From Sequoia sempervirens (lineage: Eukaryota > Streptophyta > Pinopsida > Cupressales > Cupressaceae): a DNA stretch of 64,000 bases. Every line of letters begins with the position of its first letter. The stretch's first letter is position 1. The notes under the pieces are model-generated. The model saw only the letters and a program-made list of their open reading frames with translations, was not told where the DNA came from and did not search any database. This document shows, piece by piece, positions 45,538-58,039 of the stretch. The DNA is taken from positions 1 to 64,000 of the forward strand of contig VDFB02321241.1 in assembly GCA_007258455.2 (NCBI GenBank), read 5' to 3'. The position numbers and the translations under genes are program-made.

Positions 45538-45760
45538 ATATAATATATCTCTTTTTAGACTGCAGGAATCGAAATCGGATCTAGCCACCCCCTATAAACT
45601 GTTGTGTGCCTACTAATTTTTTTCACATGACTGATGATGTTGGCACGACATGCCCTCCAATACCATGGGGATGGTGGGGAGACTAGACCTCATGACCTCT
45701 TGCCTGCAATAGGATGCTTTAGCCAATCGAGCTAGGCCCAACTCCCCATATAATATATCT
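45538..45760 (-). mobile_element. tRNA-derived SINE, minus strand, with 13-bp target duplication
   Basis: Read on the minus strand from 45,747, it starts GGGAGTTGGGCCTAGCTCGA. An A-box-like TAGCTCGATTGGCTAAAGC and a B-box-like GGTCTAGTCTC follow, as in tRNA-derived RNA polymerase III promoters. The body is about 200 bp with a short A-rich end at 45,551. The 13-mer ATAATAATATATCT-like flank reads ATATAATATATCT at both 45,538-45,550 and 45,748-45,760. Confidence 0.72.
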
Positions 45761-45780
45761 TATTATATTATATGTTAACT

Positions 45781-45985
45781 ATATTATATTATTAGGGTGA
45801 CCCATATAACACATCGGTTGAAACGCTTGCTTAGTGACGTTGCCACCAAGGTTCAAATCCCCGTTGGGCCACTACGCTTGCAGGCTTTATGCTTTCGTTG
45901 GGCTGGTGGGCTCACATATTTAAAAACCAATAGTGTTAGGCACCTTAAAAAGTGCCCATTATCGATAAAAAAAACAATATTATAT
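45781..45985 (+). mobile_element. tRNA-derived SINE, plus strand
   Basis: Starts near 45,795 (GGGTGACCCATATAAC). It has an A-box-like GGTTGAAACGCTTGCTTAGTG and a strong B-box GGTTCAAATCCCC at 45,850, then a body of about 100 bp and poly(A) at about 45,966-45,973. Possible flanking duplication ATATTATAT, but the surroundings are so AT-rich that this proves little. Confidence 0.7.
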
Positions 45986-46353
45986 ATATCATAGAAATTA
46001 AAAATTAAAATAATAATATTATATATTATAAAATATCATATATAATAATTATACTTATTTTATTATATTTTTTAAATAAAAAATTACATATAATATATAT
46101 AATCTTTATTTATATTATTAAATTATATAATATATATCTTATATTTATTATTATATATTATTTATATAAAAATATGAAATTAATAAGTATAATATATTTA
46201 TTAACATATTAATTTATAAGAAATTTAACAATTTAACATGTTTTCTGAGATAAAGGTATTATAGCATCCACTAAAGTTCAAATTAAATTTTGAAGCTAAA
46301 TTTGTTATTTAAGTTCAATATATTTATTTATATTATATAAGATATTTTAACTT
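45986..46353. other. AT-rich spacer
   Basis: Nearly pure A/T, no gene. Confidence 0.5.
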
Positions 46354-48060
46354 AACATTGTTGGAGTACAAAAACACTAAAAGTTGGGGGGGGGGGGTTT
46401 GAATCAGTGTCTTAATAGCCCAAAGTTAATTCATTTTTTACCCATAACACATTGTTTCTTTGTTATAATTGGATGTTCAATTACTAGAATGTATTCAAAT
46501 GTGATAGTCAAGAGCAAATACTTGAATAACATGAAAGTTCAAATGTTGCAAAGTACATATAACGGAAATAAAAAAACTGAATTGCATGTGTCATGAAAAC
46601 CATATGAACAACAACACTATAACACAATGATTTATGAGTGGAAAACCCTCATAGGGATAAAAAATCACTTGGGAAAAATTGCCTCACTGGCTTAATAAAA
46701 TCCCACTAATTACAAAGCCTCATTGGCTACTTTTTGTGCCTCATTGGCAAAGCCTCACTGGAAAAGGAACTTCATTGGTTACAAGTATGCCTCATTGGAA
46801 AAATGATGTCTCACTGACATTTACAAACCATGAAGATAAAATGTAAAAGACAGAGGGTCTCTCTATTTCACTGAAGCTCATGGTAGCTTTTTTCCTTAAC
46901 ACATTTTGTGTCCTATAGGCTTCATTATATTTGAAACCTAGAAAACACAATATATATTAAATTTTCTTTGCACTATCTTTTTGTGTACAACCTTTCTTAA
47001 AAAAAAATTAGTTTATAGTCCAACTACAAACAACATTTTCAAATGCTCATTTCCATGATACTAGGGTTTCAAGAGAAACCACTACATACAGACATAATCA
47101 TCATACAATCATAACAACTATATTTTAAAACTCTAACTTTCAACAACTTTAATATGTCGTGCACAAGCAAATATATACCAAGATATCAATAACCTGATAA
47201 ACTATATTAGAGCCATATCGCTATTGAAAATTAGTTTGTAACTAAATGGGGAGCTCAAAAACTACAAATCTCAATTGTAGCAACAACAAATCTTCCAAGA
47301 ACTGCACATAATCATCACTGTCAAAGACTCCTTCAAAGAACCTTTGAAACCTTTTAATTTTGTTGTTGTTCAAATTCAACACATGTCGTTTCATACACAA
47401 ACTTTGAAATTGTTATTTTCTACCACATACAATCATCCAAAATATTTGATATACCCAAACATACAACATCCACCTAATGAGTTTGTATTCCCTAGAAAGG
47501 GTTGGTCAAAACAATGACTTTAGCACCCTTCAAACCACTTCATAAAATACCCTTGATCGGCTAGAGAAAGTCAACCTCCAATTAAAAGAAAAATAACTTT
47601 GTTTTGATCCTATAAGAAACACTTAGAGTTTTGAACAATTTTATACAAAATGAAGAGCCTCTAATAAATTTCATTAGCCTTGAAGACTTGTGAATGTCCA
47701 ATGATCTCAACTAGCCACCATGTATTTGATAGCATGATACTTTGATGTAGAATACTATGCCTTTCAAATCAACCAGAACCAAAGCAAGCTTCTCATAATA
47801 TCTTCCATGAAGAACATCAAAGGCAGAATGAACATGATGCTAATTCCAAACCAATAATGACATGAACCTTGAAGGACACCTTTAGATATACATATCACGT
47901 CAAATGAAAACCAAGAAAAGTAAAGCAATGATTAAGGTATCACTGACATCAGTGAAGCAATGATAAAATAACTTTGCACCAACAGATGCCACCAACTTGA
48001 TCCATTCAACAAACAATTTGTCCACCTTTGACATCAATGACAAACAATGCCAACAAACAT
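46354..48060. mobile_element. Solo LTR (TGTTGG..CCAACA) with perfect 5-bp target duplication
   Basis: The body at 46,359-48,055 starts TGTTGGAGTAC and ends ATGCCAACA, the copia-style inverted ends. AACAT precedes it (46,354-46,358) and follows it (48,056-48,060). There is no internal coding region or second LTR, so recombination between LTRs or a miniature element is likely. Inside are a run of 13 G near 46,385 and at least seven GCCTCAYTGG-type words between 46,677 and 46,815. Confidence 0.78.
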
Positions 48061-48312
48061 AATATAAATTATTAAGTATTTTATTAAATATTATTATGTA
48101 ATAAAATTATATACTTATATTAACTATATTATATGTTTAATATTTATATATTTATTATCTAGGTTATAAATAAAATCTATATGATATTTATAGTTAATAA
48201 GATATATTAGATATATAATGAATAAAAGGGAAGACAAATATAAAAAGAATATAGAGGTTAAGAAAGATAGAAAGGATGATAAAGAAAGAAAAAGGAATAT
48301 AGAGAACATGAG
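48061..48312. other. AT-rich spacer grading into a GA-rich tract
   Basis: No gene. From about 48,220 purines dominate the + strand. Confidence 0.5.
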
Positions 48313-48665
48313 GGAGGGGAGATAGGAGATAGATACAGTGAAACAAAGAGAGAGAAAGAGAGAGGTGGAGAGAAAGATAAGAGAGAGATAGAGATAGAGG
48401 AGAGGAGAGAGGAAAATAATCCTCTCTCCCTCCTCTACCTATCTCTCTCCCTTACTCTATCTCCCCCCTCTTTATCTCTCTCAATTTCTCCCTTCCTCAC
48501 TCCCTCCCTATCTTGCCTATCTATCTCTCTATCTATACCTCTCTCCCTTTCTCTTCTCATATATCTCTATCTTTCTCCCTTTCTCTCTTTCTCTTCCTAT
48601 ATATCTCTATCTCCCATATTTCTCTTTCCCACTCTCTATGTCTCCCTCTCTCCATCTCCCTCTTT
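48313..48665. repeat. GA tract switching to CT tract (microsatellite inverted pair)
   Basis: GAGAGA/GATAGA-type purine sequence to about 48,413 turns at AGAGGAAAATAATCCTCT into CTCTCC/TATCTC-type pyrimidine sequence to 48,665. The two halves are approximate reverse complements. ORFs here are the repeat translated. Confidence 0.85.
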
Positions 48666-49490
48666 GATGAGGGACACATCACCCAAAACCCACAAAAATC
48701 ACAACAACAAATACCAACACAAAGATCTGAGACAAATAATTGACTTACTTTCAATTATTTTCAGAAAATGAAATTACAGATTCAAAGCTTACATGCTACA
48801 ACCTCACGAGCTTGATTCATTACAACATAATCAACTCTAAAAAGAAAATCTACTATTCAGAGCCACAATCTCACAAGGCCACCTCCTACAACCCCCACTT
48901 AACCCTTTTTATTTTCCCCAATAACTACCCTAGAATGTTCTATAAAGTACAAATTTCCCCTTTTTGTTTTGGCACCAAAAGTCCCACCATTTGATTTTTG
49001 GCCTAGGAAGATTTTTTTATGAAATTCACTTTTTAGAGGACCAACTTCACGAGGCCATAAATTTTGATCTAGGTGTCCAATTTGCTATTATTGTATATCA
49101 TTGGAAAGCTATCAATGAGCTCTACAACACATGGACTCACTGTAGGTCGGTTTGGCCACTTTTTGAGTTGTTTCTGGGCCTCCAAAGTTTTATATCTGAA
49201 TTTGAAGTTGCATTGGAGAAATTTCCCAGGACAAAAACTTTAATTTCTCCCAAACCGTGCAGGGTATTGAGGTGATTCTTTCACGACTGATTTTTTTTTT
49301 CTACTCTACTCCTTGGGGTAAATTTTCACATCCATATGAGCCTATTTTGGCCAACTTACTGAAAATAGTAAGTGCTCATATTTTCGCTATTTTTGATGCC
49401 TGACAGTCTTATATCCCCTAAGTTCCATCATGGGACTCAAAACAACTAAAGAAAATAAAGAAAACATTTTTTTTGGGTGATGCAATATTT
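48666..49490. other. Insertion-like segment between two CT tracts
   Basis: CATCACCCAAAA at 48,677-48,688 and its exact reverse complement TTTTGGGTGATG at 49,471-49,482 bracket about 800 bases of ordinary composition. CT-rich sequence lies on both sides (48,421-48,665 and 49,545-49,795). It may be a small inverted-repeat transposon; no convincing target duplication was found. Confidence 0.45.
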
Positions 49491-49544
49491 ACCTACACCA
49501 CTGGATGCTCTTGCATCACTCTTCCTAGGCCTCTATATTATATC

Positions 49545-49795
49545 TTTTTTCCTTTAAATCTCCATCTCTCCATATTTCCTTTTTCATCTCTACCTCTATC
49601 TCTATCTCTTTATCTCTCCATCTCTTTGTCTCTCTTTATTGCTATATATCTCCCTCTCTCTACCTCTCTATTTATATCACTTCCTAATTGTATCTTTACC
49701 TTTCTATCTCTCCCTCTCTCCTTTGTATATATATCTCTTTCATCTCTATCTATCCCTCTCTCCTCTCTATCTTTATCTCTCTTATTAGAATTTTA
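49545..49795. repeat. CT-rich microsatellite tract
   Basis: CTCTAT/CTCCAT-type repeats like those at 48,421-48,665. The predicted peptide is only the repeat read through. Confidence 0.8.
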
Positions 49796-52146
49796 TCTTG
49801 TAACTTTTTTTTTAGCATTGGGATATTTGTTTTGGTTAATTTCTTTAAAAATTTAAGTTTGAAATATTGAGGCTACAATAACATGATGAATTATTCATAC
49901 ATCTTACCTATCAATAATCATGAGAGAATTATTTATATTTTCTTCCTATATTTAGACTTACCTAGCTAAAAAAATTATCTAATTTTTTCCTCTTATTTTT
50001 GTGTTATTATCTTCTATAATTCACTATGCCAATTTAATTTATTTAATGTGTATTTGAGAATGGAAAATAAAATCCCACCCCTCAATAGATGTAAATATTG
50101 TAAGTTAGGTTAGTTTTAATTGTTTATCCTCTACATGTTAGTATTATATAGTGAATAATATTGATTATATAAGCAATAATGTTGGTTAGAAGAGAGTCAT
50201 TTTCCACCTTTTTCACCTCTCTAACATTACATAAAGTTGAGAACCCAAAGAAAATATAAAGAAATATATGTCAATTAGTAGAGTTTAGCTTCATATTTAA
50301 TATAAATTTTACTAGTCACTTGCCACTTGAAAAAATAGCATAAAAATATATTATGTAGGTTTGGATTTATAACAATAAGAGTGAAAAAGGAAGATTGTAA
50401 ACAATGCCTAAGATTGCATATTTGTGCCACCCACATTATATGGAATTGAAGAAAAACCAAAATTAATTAAATAAAACCACAATTTAAGTTTTTTTACAAG
50501 TAAAAATAAGAACTTAAAATTGTAACTCAAAAATATGTCTATTTGAATTCATTCCTTGGAAAATTCAAACAAGGCATACATTTATAACCATCTAATTGTG
50601 ATTTATCCACTTTCGTGGTGAAGGGATTTAGTTATACCAAATAGATAGAGCGTTAAAATAGCTAAACTATATTATACCATATTATTTAATTGATTGAGTT
50701 GCAAAACTTTAAAAGTTTCCATATCATAGGGAGTAGAATAAAGTGGACAATTATTTGAAGAGCATTGGTGAAAATTTGGTGTTCATTTCATGTGGAACCC
50801 AACCATTGAAATTTAACCATAATCGAGGGTCATTTAATATAAAGTTAAAATATTTAAGTTAAAAAAATTTGAAGCATTTATGTGGGCATTTCTTAAAATT
50901 AAAAGTATTAAAGTGGTTAATTTATAATAAATAGAAATTACATTATAATTTCAAATAAAACTCTCTTACAAAAAGTACTTTTCTCTCTTTTAAATTGCAC
51001 AAAGTTGGTTATCAATGTTAAGGTATAACTTACAATTCTATGACCCAAAAATAATTTTAAGATTAAAAGCCCAAAATAATAATGCATATAATATTATATT
51101 ATTCTTCAAATATTGACGCAAGACAAACGCCCACCTTAGAGCCATCTTTTGCATATCCAAATGTATAGTCTGAATATAACAATGGATCCCAAAATAGTGG
51201 TAGAAGATAAACACCCACCTTAAAGATATCTCAATGTATATTCTTTTAATATAATGATTGCTATCATGGAAAAATTCCAATTGGATAGCATCAAACCTCC
51301 CTATAAATTTTTTTTTGGAAGTCATGCTAATATTTGCAATAAAATTTGATGCACATTGTTAACTATAATTACGTTGAAGGTGTTCCCTCTATGAGTTTCA
51401 CCAAGCAAAATCTATCCATCAATAGTAAGGAGTTTCAGATGAGGCATGCAACATAATTGAATGGATCTTGCCCACCTATTTCGTTATCGGTAGATCCTTG
51501 CCCAACATGCATTTTGAAGATGGTGTTTGTAGTGGATGTGATGTTTATAAGAGCACATATAAATTGTAGTTGGCTACCTCTCTACAAGGGAGGGTTAAGA
51601 AAGATTGTAGAAATTTCTGGAAGAAGTCAATTACACAATACTCTATGATTGATGCTTCAGAGAGTGGTGAGAGGGTAGTGGGCATATACTCGTGAGCATT
51701 CAAAACAAGGCGTAGTGATGGGAAATGATAGACCTTGAGTGGCCTTTGTCCATACTTGAAATAAAATAACGCTTCTTATTCCATATATTATTTTGTAATC
51801 AAAACAATAACCCACTACAATTCCACCACATTTCATCCTCATAACCTACAAACAAATCATGCTTTATTAGCATAAAAATCTTATGAGTATTCTAAAACAA
51901 TAGAACCCACCGATATTTCTGTAATGGATGGTAACATAGAACCCATCGATACTGAATGGATACTAGCTACTGCTAATGTTGTAAAAGAAATCATTGCCAG
52001 AACTATCAGACCATCTTCATTTAAATGGAATAAAAAAATAATTGTTTTAGAATAAAATAAAAAACAACTATAAATGATCTAGCTATGTGTAAATTCACAA
52101 AAAAAAACTTGCTCAAACCATGGAAAGCGACTTACCTCAAGATTCT
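49796..52146. other. AT-rich stretch without a recognisable gene
   Basis: Only short chance ORFs. A roughly 77-bp diverged tandem pair lies near 51,115-51,235 (AACGCCCACCTTAGAGCCATCT and AACACCCACCTTAAAGATATCT). Confidence 0.5.
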
Positions 52147-52839
52147 TGTTACACCCCAATTGTGTAGTTACTATTTACTATAACTACTTAGGGTAAATAT
52201 GAATGTAATGTCAATTTTGAAGATGAATAAATTATTCTTGTACCTTGTTATTAATATGAATTTAATCTCATTTGATGTTATCTCAGTTGATGTTACTCAT
52301 GGAGAAATACTGCATATATTAGAATGGATGGTTATTGAATTATTATTTTAATTCTCAGAGATGTTTTATGTATACTGCATATGTTGTGAACAATTAACTG
52401 TCGTGTGCATATGTTAGTGGATGTAGGTATGTGTTTCATTCCTCCAGACGAAGGGGAAGTATCACTCAGGAGAAGATCTTGGTTGGGTAACCTGTAAAAG
52501 TAAACTATCTGAGCATATACACACACCATATTAGAATGATTGAGTTGAGTCAATTTGTGGGTAATAGGTAAGTCATCCTTAGCTAATATGTCTACATTTG
52601 GGATTCTTGTTGCTACTACATGAATTATTGGGTGATGTTTATCTTTTGAGCTTCCAATATCTTTCTTGTACTATCACAATTATATTGACAAGTGGGATGT
52701 ACACAAAAGTATATATATATTCACATACATGTCAATGGGATCTAACGACATGTATATGCACATGTATAGATGGACCACACGTAAACACTTATCAATATGA
52801 TGGTGATTGTGAATGGCTATATGTGAATCGAATGTGAAC

Positions 52840-53240
52840 ATATATATATGTATAATATATACATGTATCCATATGTATATGTATATTGATACATGTGTAC
52901 ATTAGCGAATGGACACATTCATACGGATGCATCTATATAATATACCTACATATACATGTACATAGAGGCATATACATTTACATGTACATATATATATATA
53001 TATGAATACATTCAATATAATGTGTTTATTATATACTATATTTCCTGAACTCTTATATATATATATATATCAAATGTATGCTTACACTAGTGGCTTATGA
53101 TATATATTTATATATATATATTATATGTAAATATATATTAAACGATTATATATATATACATATATATATATAAATACATGATGGTATTTAAATATATGTA
53201 TATAATATATATTATATATATAATAATATATATTTAACAT
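52840..53240. repeat. AT-rich microsatellite (TATATA, TATACATG) inside the LTR
   Basis: Alternating TATATATATA runs and ATGTATATGTATA words over about 400 bases. Strongly self-complementary. Confidence 0.85.
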
Positions 53241-53903
53241 ATTAAATATGATAATAGAAATCGACTATCATTTGTTTTTGATAGAAGCCAATTTATAAAA
53301 GATGGTAATAGTTGATTATGACTATGATATTTAAGGTGGAAAATAGTCGATATGACTATATTCTTTGAAGTCGTATGAAGCTATTTATGACTATTGGTGA
53401 AACCGATTATCACTTAGTTTGTCACATGATAGAAATACATTGTAATACGTATGATATTATTGGTTTGTGTCGATATAAATGCACGGACTTGGTCGATTCC
53501 CTTAGCAAAAATCAACCTTGACTTTGTTAATTGAAATAAATGCTTAAGTCGACTCATCTGATATGCAAATTGATAAGTGTTTGTTGTTAAGAAATGAAAG
53601 TTGACTATTTCCTGTAGCTGTTAAATCACGCCAAACAAGAAGGATAGAGGTAAGGAATTAGCGCCACATTTGAATCAAAGTTGTTGTAGATGTATTCTCT
53701 TTGTATAAATTTAAATTTAACATATGTAGATTGAATAAGTCTTGATTTAGCTGTTAATGTTGCAAGCCAAACTGTAGGTGTTTATGTTGAGTATGAGCCT
53801 AGGAAGTCGTCACCTTATTGTTGAGTTTCATGTGCTGCTTTGCATGGAGCTTGCTATCCTTTTAGATGCCTAAGTTGTAGTCCATGAGGTTAATAGGATG
53901 CTC

Positions 53904-53911
53904 TATAAATA
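53904..53911 (+). promoter_or_regulatory. TATA box of the gypsy LTR
   Basis: CTCTATAAATAGCTGAGC context, an excellent plant TATA consensus, within the 5' LTR. Confidence 0.65.
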
Positions 53912-55234
53912 GCTGAGCTATTTCATTAGTGAGGACACATCCTTTCTCAAGAGATTACACATCTTTTGCAATTCATTATTTTTTGTTTTATTTCCATCCA
54001 AACTTTCCTTATATTATGAGTGAGAAATAATGAGTGTTCTATTGTGTTTGAGAGGAGTAGGTTATGGACTTGTGAGGTAGAGTTATTGTGACATTCTTGA
54101 GAATTTGGTTTTCAAGCTAACTACTACTGGAGAGGGCTGCATTGTTGTTATTAATTTGGATAAGCGATAACAGGCATGAGGATCTCTTATTCTTTGTTAT
54201 TTACTTTGAAATGATATGCTTTCCATGATTCCTTGAAATGTCTTTTCTACTATGTGCAATAGAAGTATTAGAGAGTGTCTTTAAAAAGGATATTGAAGCT
54301 TTTATGTTGTTTTTATGTTGTGCTAGTAAGTACTCCATAATAGGAGTTTGGTGTATATCATAGATATTATATACTAGGCATGAATTAATACAAGAGGAAC
54401 TTGAGGTACAGTTAGATAAAGTTTAGGAAATATTGTGCTACTCCTAGAATAGTTAATCTAGCATGGGAGGGAGCTTGTGTAATTACTTGTTAAGTAGGTT
54501 TATTCTAAGTAGATTAAAATGATGATAGGTTAATCTAGGGTGACAGAATATCCATTGAAGGACAATACCTATGGGTAGTTTATGATAGCCCTAAGTCAAA
54601 TTGGCCCTAAGTAGTGTATGTGATAGATGACTCTCAGTAGGAATACTAAATGTAACACTTTGGCCAAAGTAGTGTAATGTCCAAGACTCCACTATGGATT
54701 ATGTGACTACCAAGACTACATTGTCAATTCACCATGATCCAGTATTACATGCTAGTTTGAGATTGTGGGATTACAAGTTCCAGTTATGTAAGATGCAACA
54801 CTATGCTCAATTGGTTGTCATTATCGGTTACTCTACCAATCACTTCATTGAAGGGAAGGGTCATATATCGAATGATAGATGTGTGGGGGATCACATTAAG
54901 AGTCCATGGTTGGTGGAAAAGTGCATGAGTAATGCTTCTCCTCCATATCAAGTGATAGAAGAACCAAGATTTGAAAGGAAGGATCCTAGACCATCTTACA
55001 TATATTTTTTCTATAGCTCTTTGAGCTATGTATGTAATTGTATGCATTCTTGTATGTTAATGTAATTTATGATTCATTATGATGAAATGGAAAACCATGT
55101 TATATTAAATGTAATGCATCTTGTTCAATAAAGAAAGGAAATTTTTTTATTGCGATGGTTTGTTACTTAGTTTATTTACTTGTAAGGTGTAAATTTAGAA
55201 ATTTTTACTTCATTAAGAGTTGGTATGTTACATG

Positions 55235-55246
55235 TGGTATCAGAGC
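55235..55246 (+). promoter_or_regulatory. Primer-binding site, initiator tRNA-Met type
   Basis: TGGTATCAGAGC, two bases after the LTR end. Confidence 0.9.
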
Positions 55247-56439
55247 TACCAAGTTTAGCTCTAGAACCTATGAGCTCATCAATCTTTTCATCCAACATTA
55301 TCTAGTGTTGTGAATTCTTGTGCCAAGATGGTGTGTCTCAAATTAATGGCTCAAAAGTTAGTAATCAAAAATGACCATTACCTCAAGGCCAATAAGGGAA
55401 AGGAAACCATCATTTAAACCATAGAGGGAACCAACTACGATAATTCCATCTAGTTGAGTGACATCAAAACCTTTGGTCATAGGCTTCTCAAATTGGTGAT
55501 GTGAGGAGAAAGATGAAGATGGAGGCTATGTACAATTACCTGCCAACCATCTCACCAGAAAAGTATAAGTCATTATCACTTTCTAGGGATATGCCTTCAG
55601 AAGAAAATGTTAGTCCAACATTCATTTTTAGGGATCCTAGAGTTCTACCATTGGCTGAAGTAATAATATTTTCTTTGAGTAATGAGTCCGAGGGATATGT
55701 ACCAAGGACACCACTAGACAAGAAATTGTCTCATGAATAAATGTTTGTGAAAGGGATAGACTACATTGTTGATGAACACCATATTGACATTGCTTCTTGT
55801 AACTATGTATCAGATGATAAATTTGAAGGTTATTATCCTTTCTGGGATAGGTATGAACAAATGAGAAATGAACAAAAAGATAGGGAACAACAACTGTTTT
55901 AGTCTATAGGTTATACTCCTTTAAGATATGTGTCAGAGAGTGAATCTGAAGGATACTCTCCACTCGACTATCTGAATAGTCACTCTATGTAATCAAAAGG
56001 ATATTGAAATCCTTATGAAATGAATAAAATTATGTGTTTATCAAAAGAAGCGTGTGCTTAGTCTTATGTGGAATTCTTGTGTGCATATGAATGATTTTTT
56101 TAATTTTTTCCCATAAGATAATTGATAACATAGTTTAGTCTAACATGGATAAACATTCAAGTAGAAACTAATCACATAAGGATGGTGAGGACATGAACTA
56201 ATCCCAGTGGAAGTTAGGAGGTAGGATAAGGAACCACTAGAGTAGAGGTTAGGCTTAATCAAATATTTGCAAGGTTGGCTAACCTTGAACAAGAAAGAGT
56301 TAAGGATAGGGTAGAAAAGGAAGTACCCGTTAATGAGCATGAAGGAGAAAACTCTTCCCATGGGCATAATGAAACCCATAATCATGAGAAGGAAAAATCA
56401 CCCATGCCATCTATTGAAAGGAATTAGAAGCTTGTGTCT
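55247..56439 (+). other. Leader and 5' gag region
   Basis: Small ORFs only (for example 55,501-55,740). YVPRTPLDKK-like and SESEGYSP-like repeats suggest a decayed N-terminal extension of gag, but no domain is recognised. Confidence 0.4.
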
Positions 56440-57270
56440 TCCAAACTTTCCATGGACATGAAGAAGATAATCCCACCCAAGTTTGATGGTAGTGTTGGAG
56501 GCGATGAGGTTGAAGTGTGGCTTGATCAAATGGAAAATTATTTTGAAATATGAAACTATGATTAAGTTACTAAAGTTGCATGGGGTGTGTATCAGTTAGC
56601 GGGAGAAGCCTCTAACTGGTGGATGAACAAGAAGTTAGAACTTAATATTAACTCTTGGAAGTTGACATGGGGGAATTCATGGAGATTTTTTGAAAGAGAT
56701 GGTTGCCACAACTATACAATGACTAAAAAATCTTGAATTTCTAGGGTTTGAAGCAAGGTAACATGTTAGTCAATGAATATTGGGAGAAGTTTACCTGACT
56801 TTTGTTCTATGTTCCCATATATCATAAGGATGAAAGTTTCTGCATTAGAAAATTTATAATGGGACTTAACAGTCAAATTGGAGAAGTAGATATGCATGGT
56901 CCAACAATAATGGATCTTGTATACGAAAAATCAATTAAGAAAGAGAAAAAGCATAGAGATAATTCCACTCATCAAGAAAGAAAAGAGAAAAAGAAGGATG
57001 TGCAAGTTCCTAACAAGGTAGCTCCAAAGAAGGATGAATTTGTGCAAAATGTTCCAAGGTAAAAAGGGAAAATACTCTGTAATAATGGAAAAGAGATTAG
57101 GAGAGAGCAAAAAAGGAATGATTCTAGCATGGGTAATACCAACAAGGCTAATGAAAATATCAACAAGTCTGAAGAAACCATAGGGAAAAGAGGACTATCT
57201 ACAGGATGTTTTATATGTACAGGGGTTCACTTTTCTAGTGAATGTCCCAATAAAACTTCTAGATCATGAC
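56440..57270 (+). pseudogene. Gag of the gypsy element
   Basis: PPKFDGSVGGDEVEVWLDQM and GEASNWWMNKKLEL mark the retrotransposon gag domain. A lysine-rich stretch (56,930-57,060) follows. A zinc knuckle lies near 57,207 (CFICTGVHFSSEC, spacing Cx2Cx3Hx4C, seen in plant gypsy gags). Frame changes and stops interrupt the capsid part between about 56,550 and 56,900. Confidence 0.82.
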
Positions 57271-57302
57271 CATATGGTAATCCATTACCCACCCAACAAG
57301 CA

Positions 57303-57896
57303 ATGTTTCAACAAAAGATACATGCGGTTGTGGATGATCGTCAGGAAGAGTACCAAGTAACTCTAGTTGAAATGTCAGGTATTTTGTTTGGCTTACCTAA
57401 TTTTGTTCTTATTGATATTGGTGCAATTGAGAATTTCATTTCACCTAGAATGGCTAAAAAATTATCTAGGAAGGTGGGACACATGACAATTTTTTGGGAT
57501 GTAGATTATGCAAACCATACAAGAGCAAAGGTGGATCAATGTCTATTCGAAGCTAGGATAGAACTACTAAGTTTTTCTATAGAAGTAAACCTTTATATTG
57601 CACCTCTAGGATCATATGACATTATCCTAGGAATGAATTGGTTGTGGAAACATAGGGCTAAAGTAGATTTCCATGCTAAGAATGTAGAATACCTAGATGA
57701 TTTTGGAAATCAAGTTAAATTCCAAGGGATACCAAGAGAGGTTAAGATTCGACAAATTATGGCAACACAACTTATAAGAGATAAGAAGAAAGGGTGTAAA
57801 CTCTTCACCGTAAAGACTGATGAACTTGGAAAGGATGGTGGATTAGAGTTCCAAAGTTTACAAGAACTTGAAAATGGTGAAATAGATGAAACTTGA
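57303..57896 (+). pseudogene. Aspartic protease of the gypsy element
   Basis: FVLIDIGAIENFISPRMAKK corresponds to the active-site loop (DSG/DTG expected; the serine is replaced by isoleucine). YDIILGMNWLWKHRAKVDF is the second conserved block. The protease cuts the polyprotein; with this loop it is probably inactive. Confidence 0.88.
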
Positions 57897-58039
57897 AAAT
57901 TAGATATGAAGTATCCAATATTGAGGAAATTTTTGGATGTGTTCCAAATGAGTTACCAAGGTTACCTCTAAAAAGAATATTTGATTTCTCTATTGATGTA
58001 GTTCTAGGGTCATAACCTATTTCTAAGGTACCCTATAGG

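Larger units (their letters stand above)
52147..55232 (+). repeat. 5' LTR (3,086 bp) of the gypsy element
   Basis: Starts TGTTACACCCCAATTGTG, identical to the 3' LTR start at 60,079, and ends GGTATGTTACA just before the primer site. Unusually long, partly because it contains an AT/TATG microsatellite. Contains a TATA box at 53,904. An ORF at 54,694-55,065 inside it has no family signature. Confidence 0.88.

Noticed and set aside
45795..45870. Functional tRNA gene suggested by the B-box
   Set aside because: No complete cloverleaf, and a non-tRNA body with poly(A) follows; a SINE fits better.
48513..49870. Several ORFs rich in Leu, Ser, Tyr and Ile
   Set aside because: Translations of CT microsatellites.
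54694..55065. 123-codon ORF as a gene
   Set aside because: It lies within the gypsy 5' LTR and shows no domain; probably chance.
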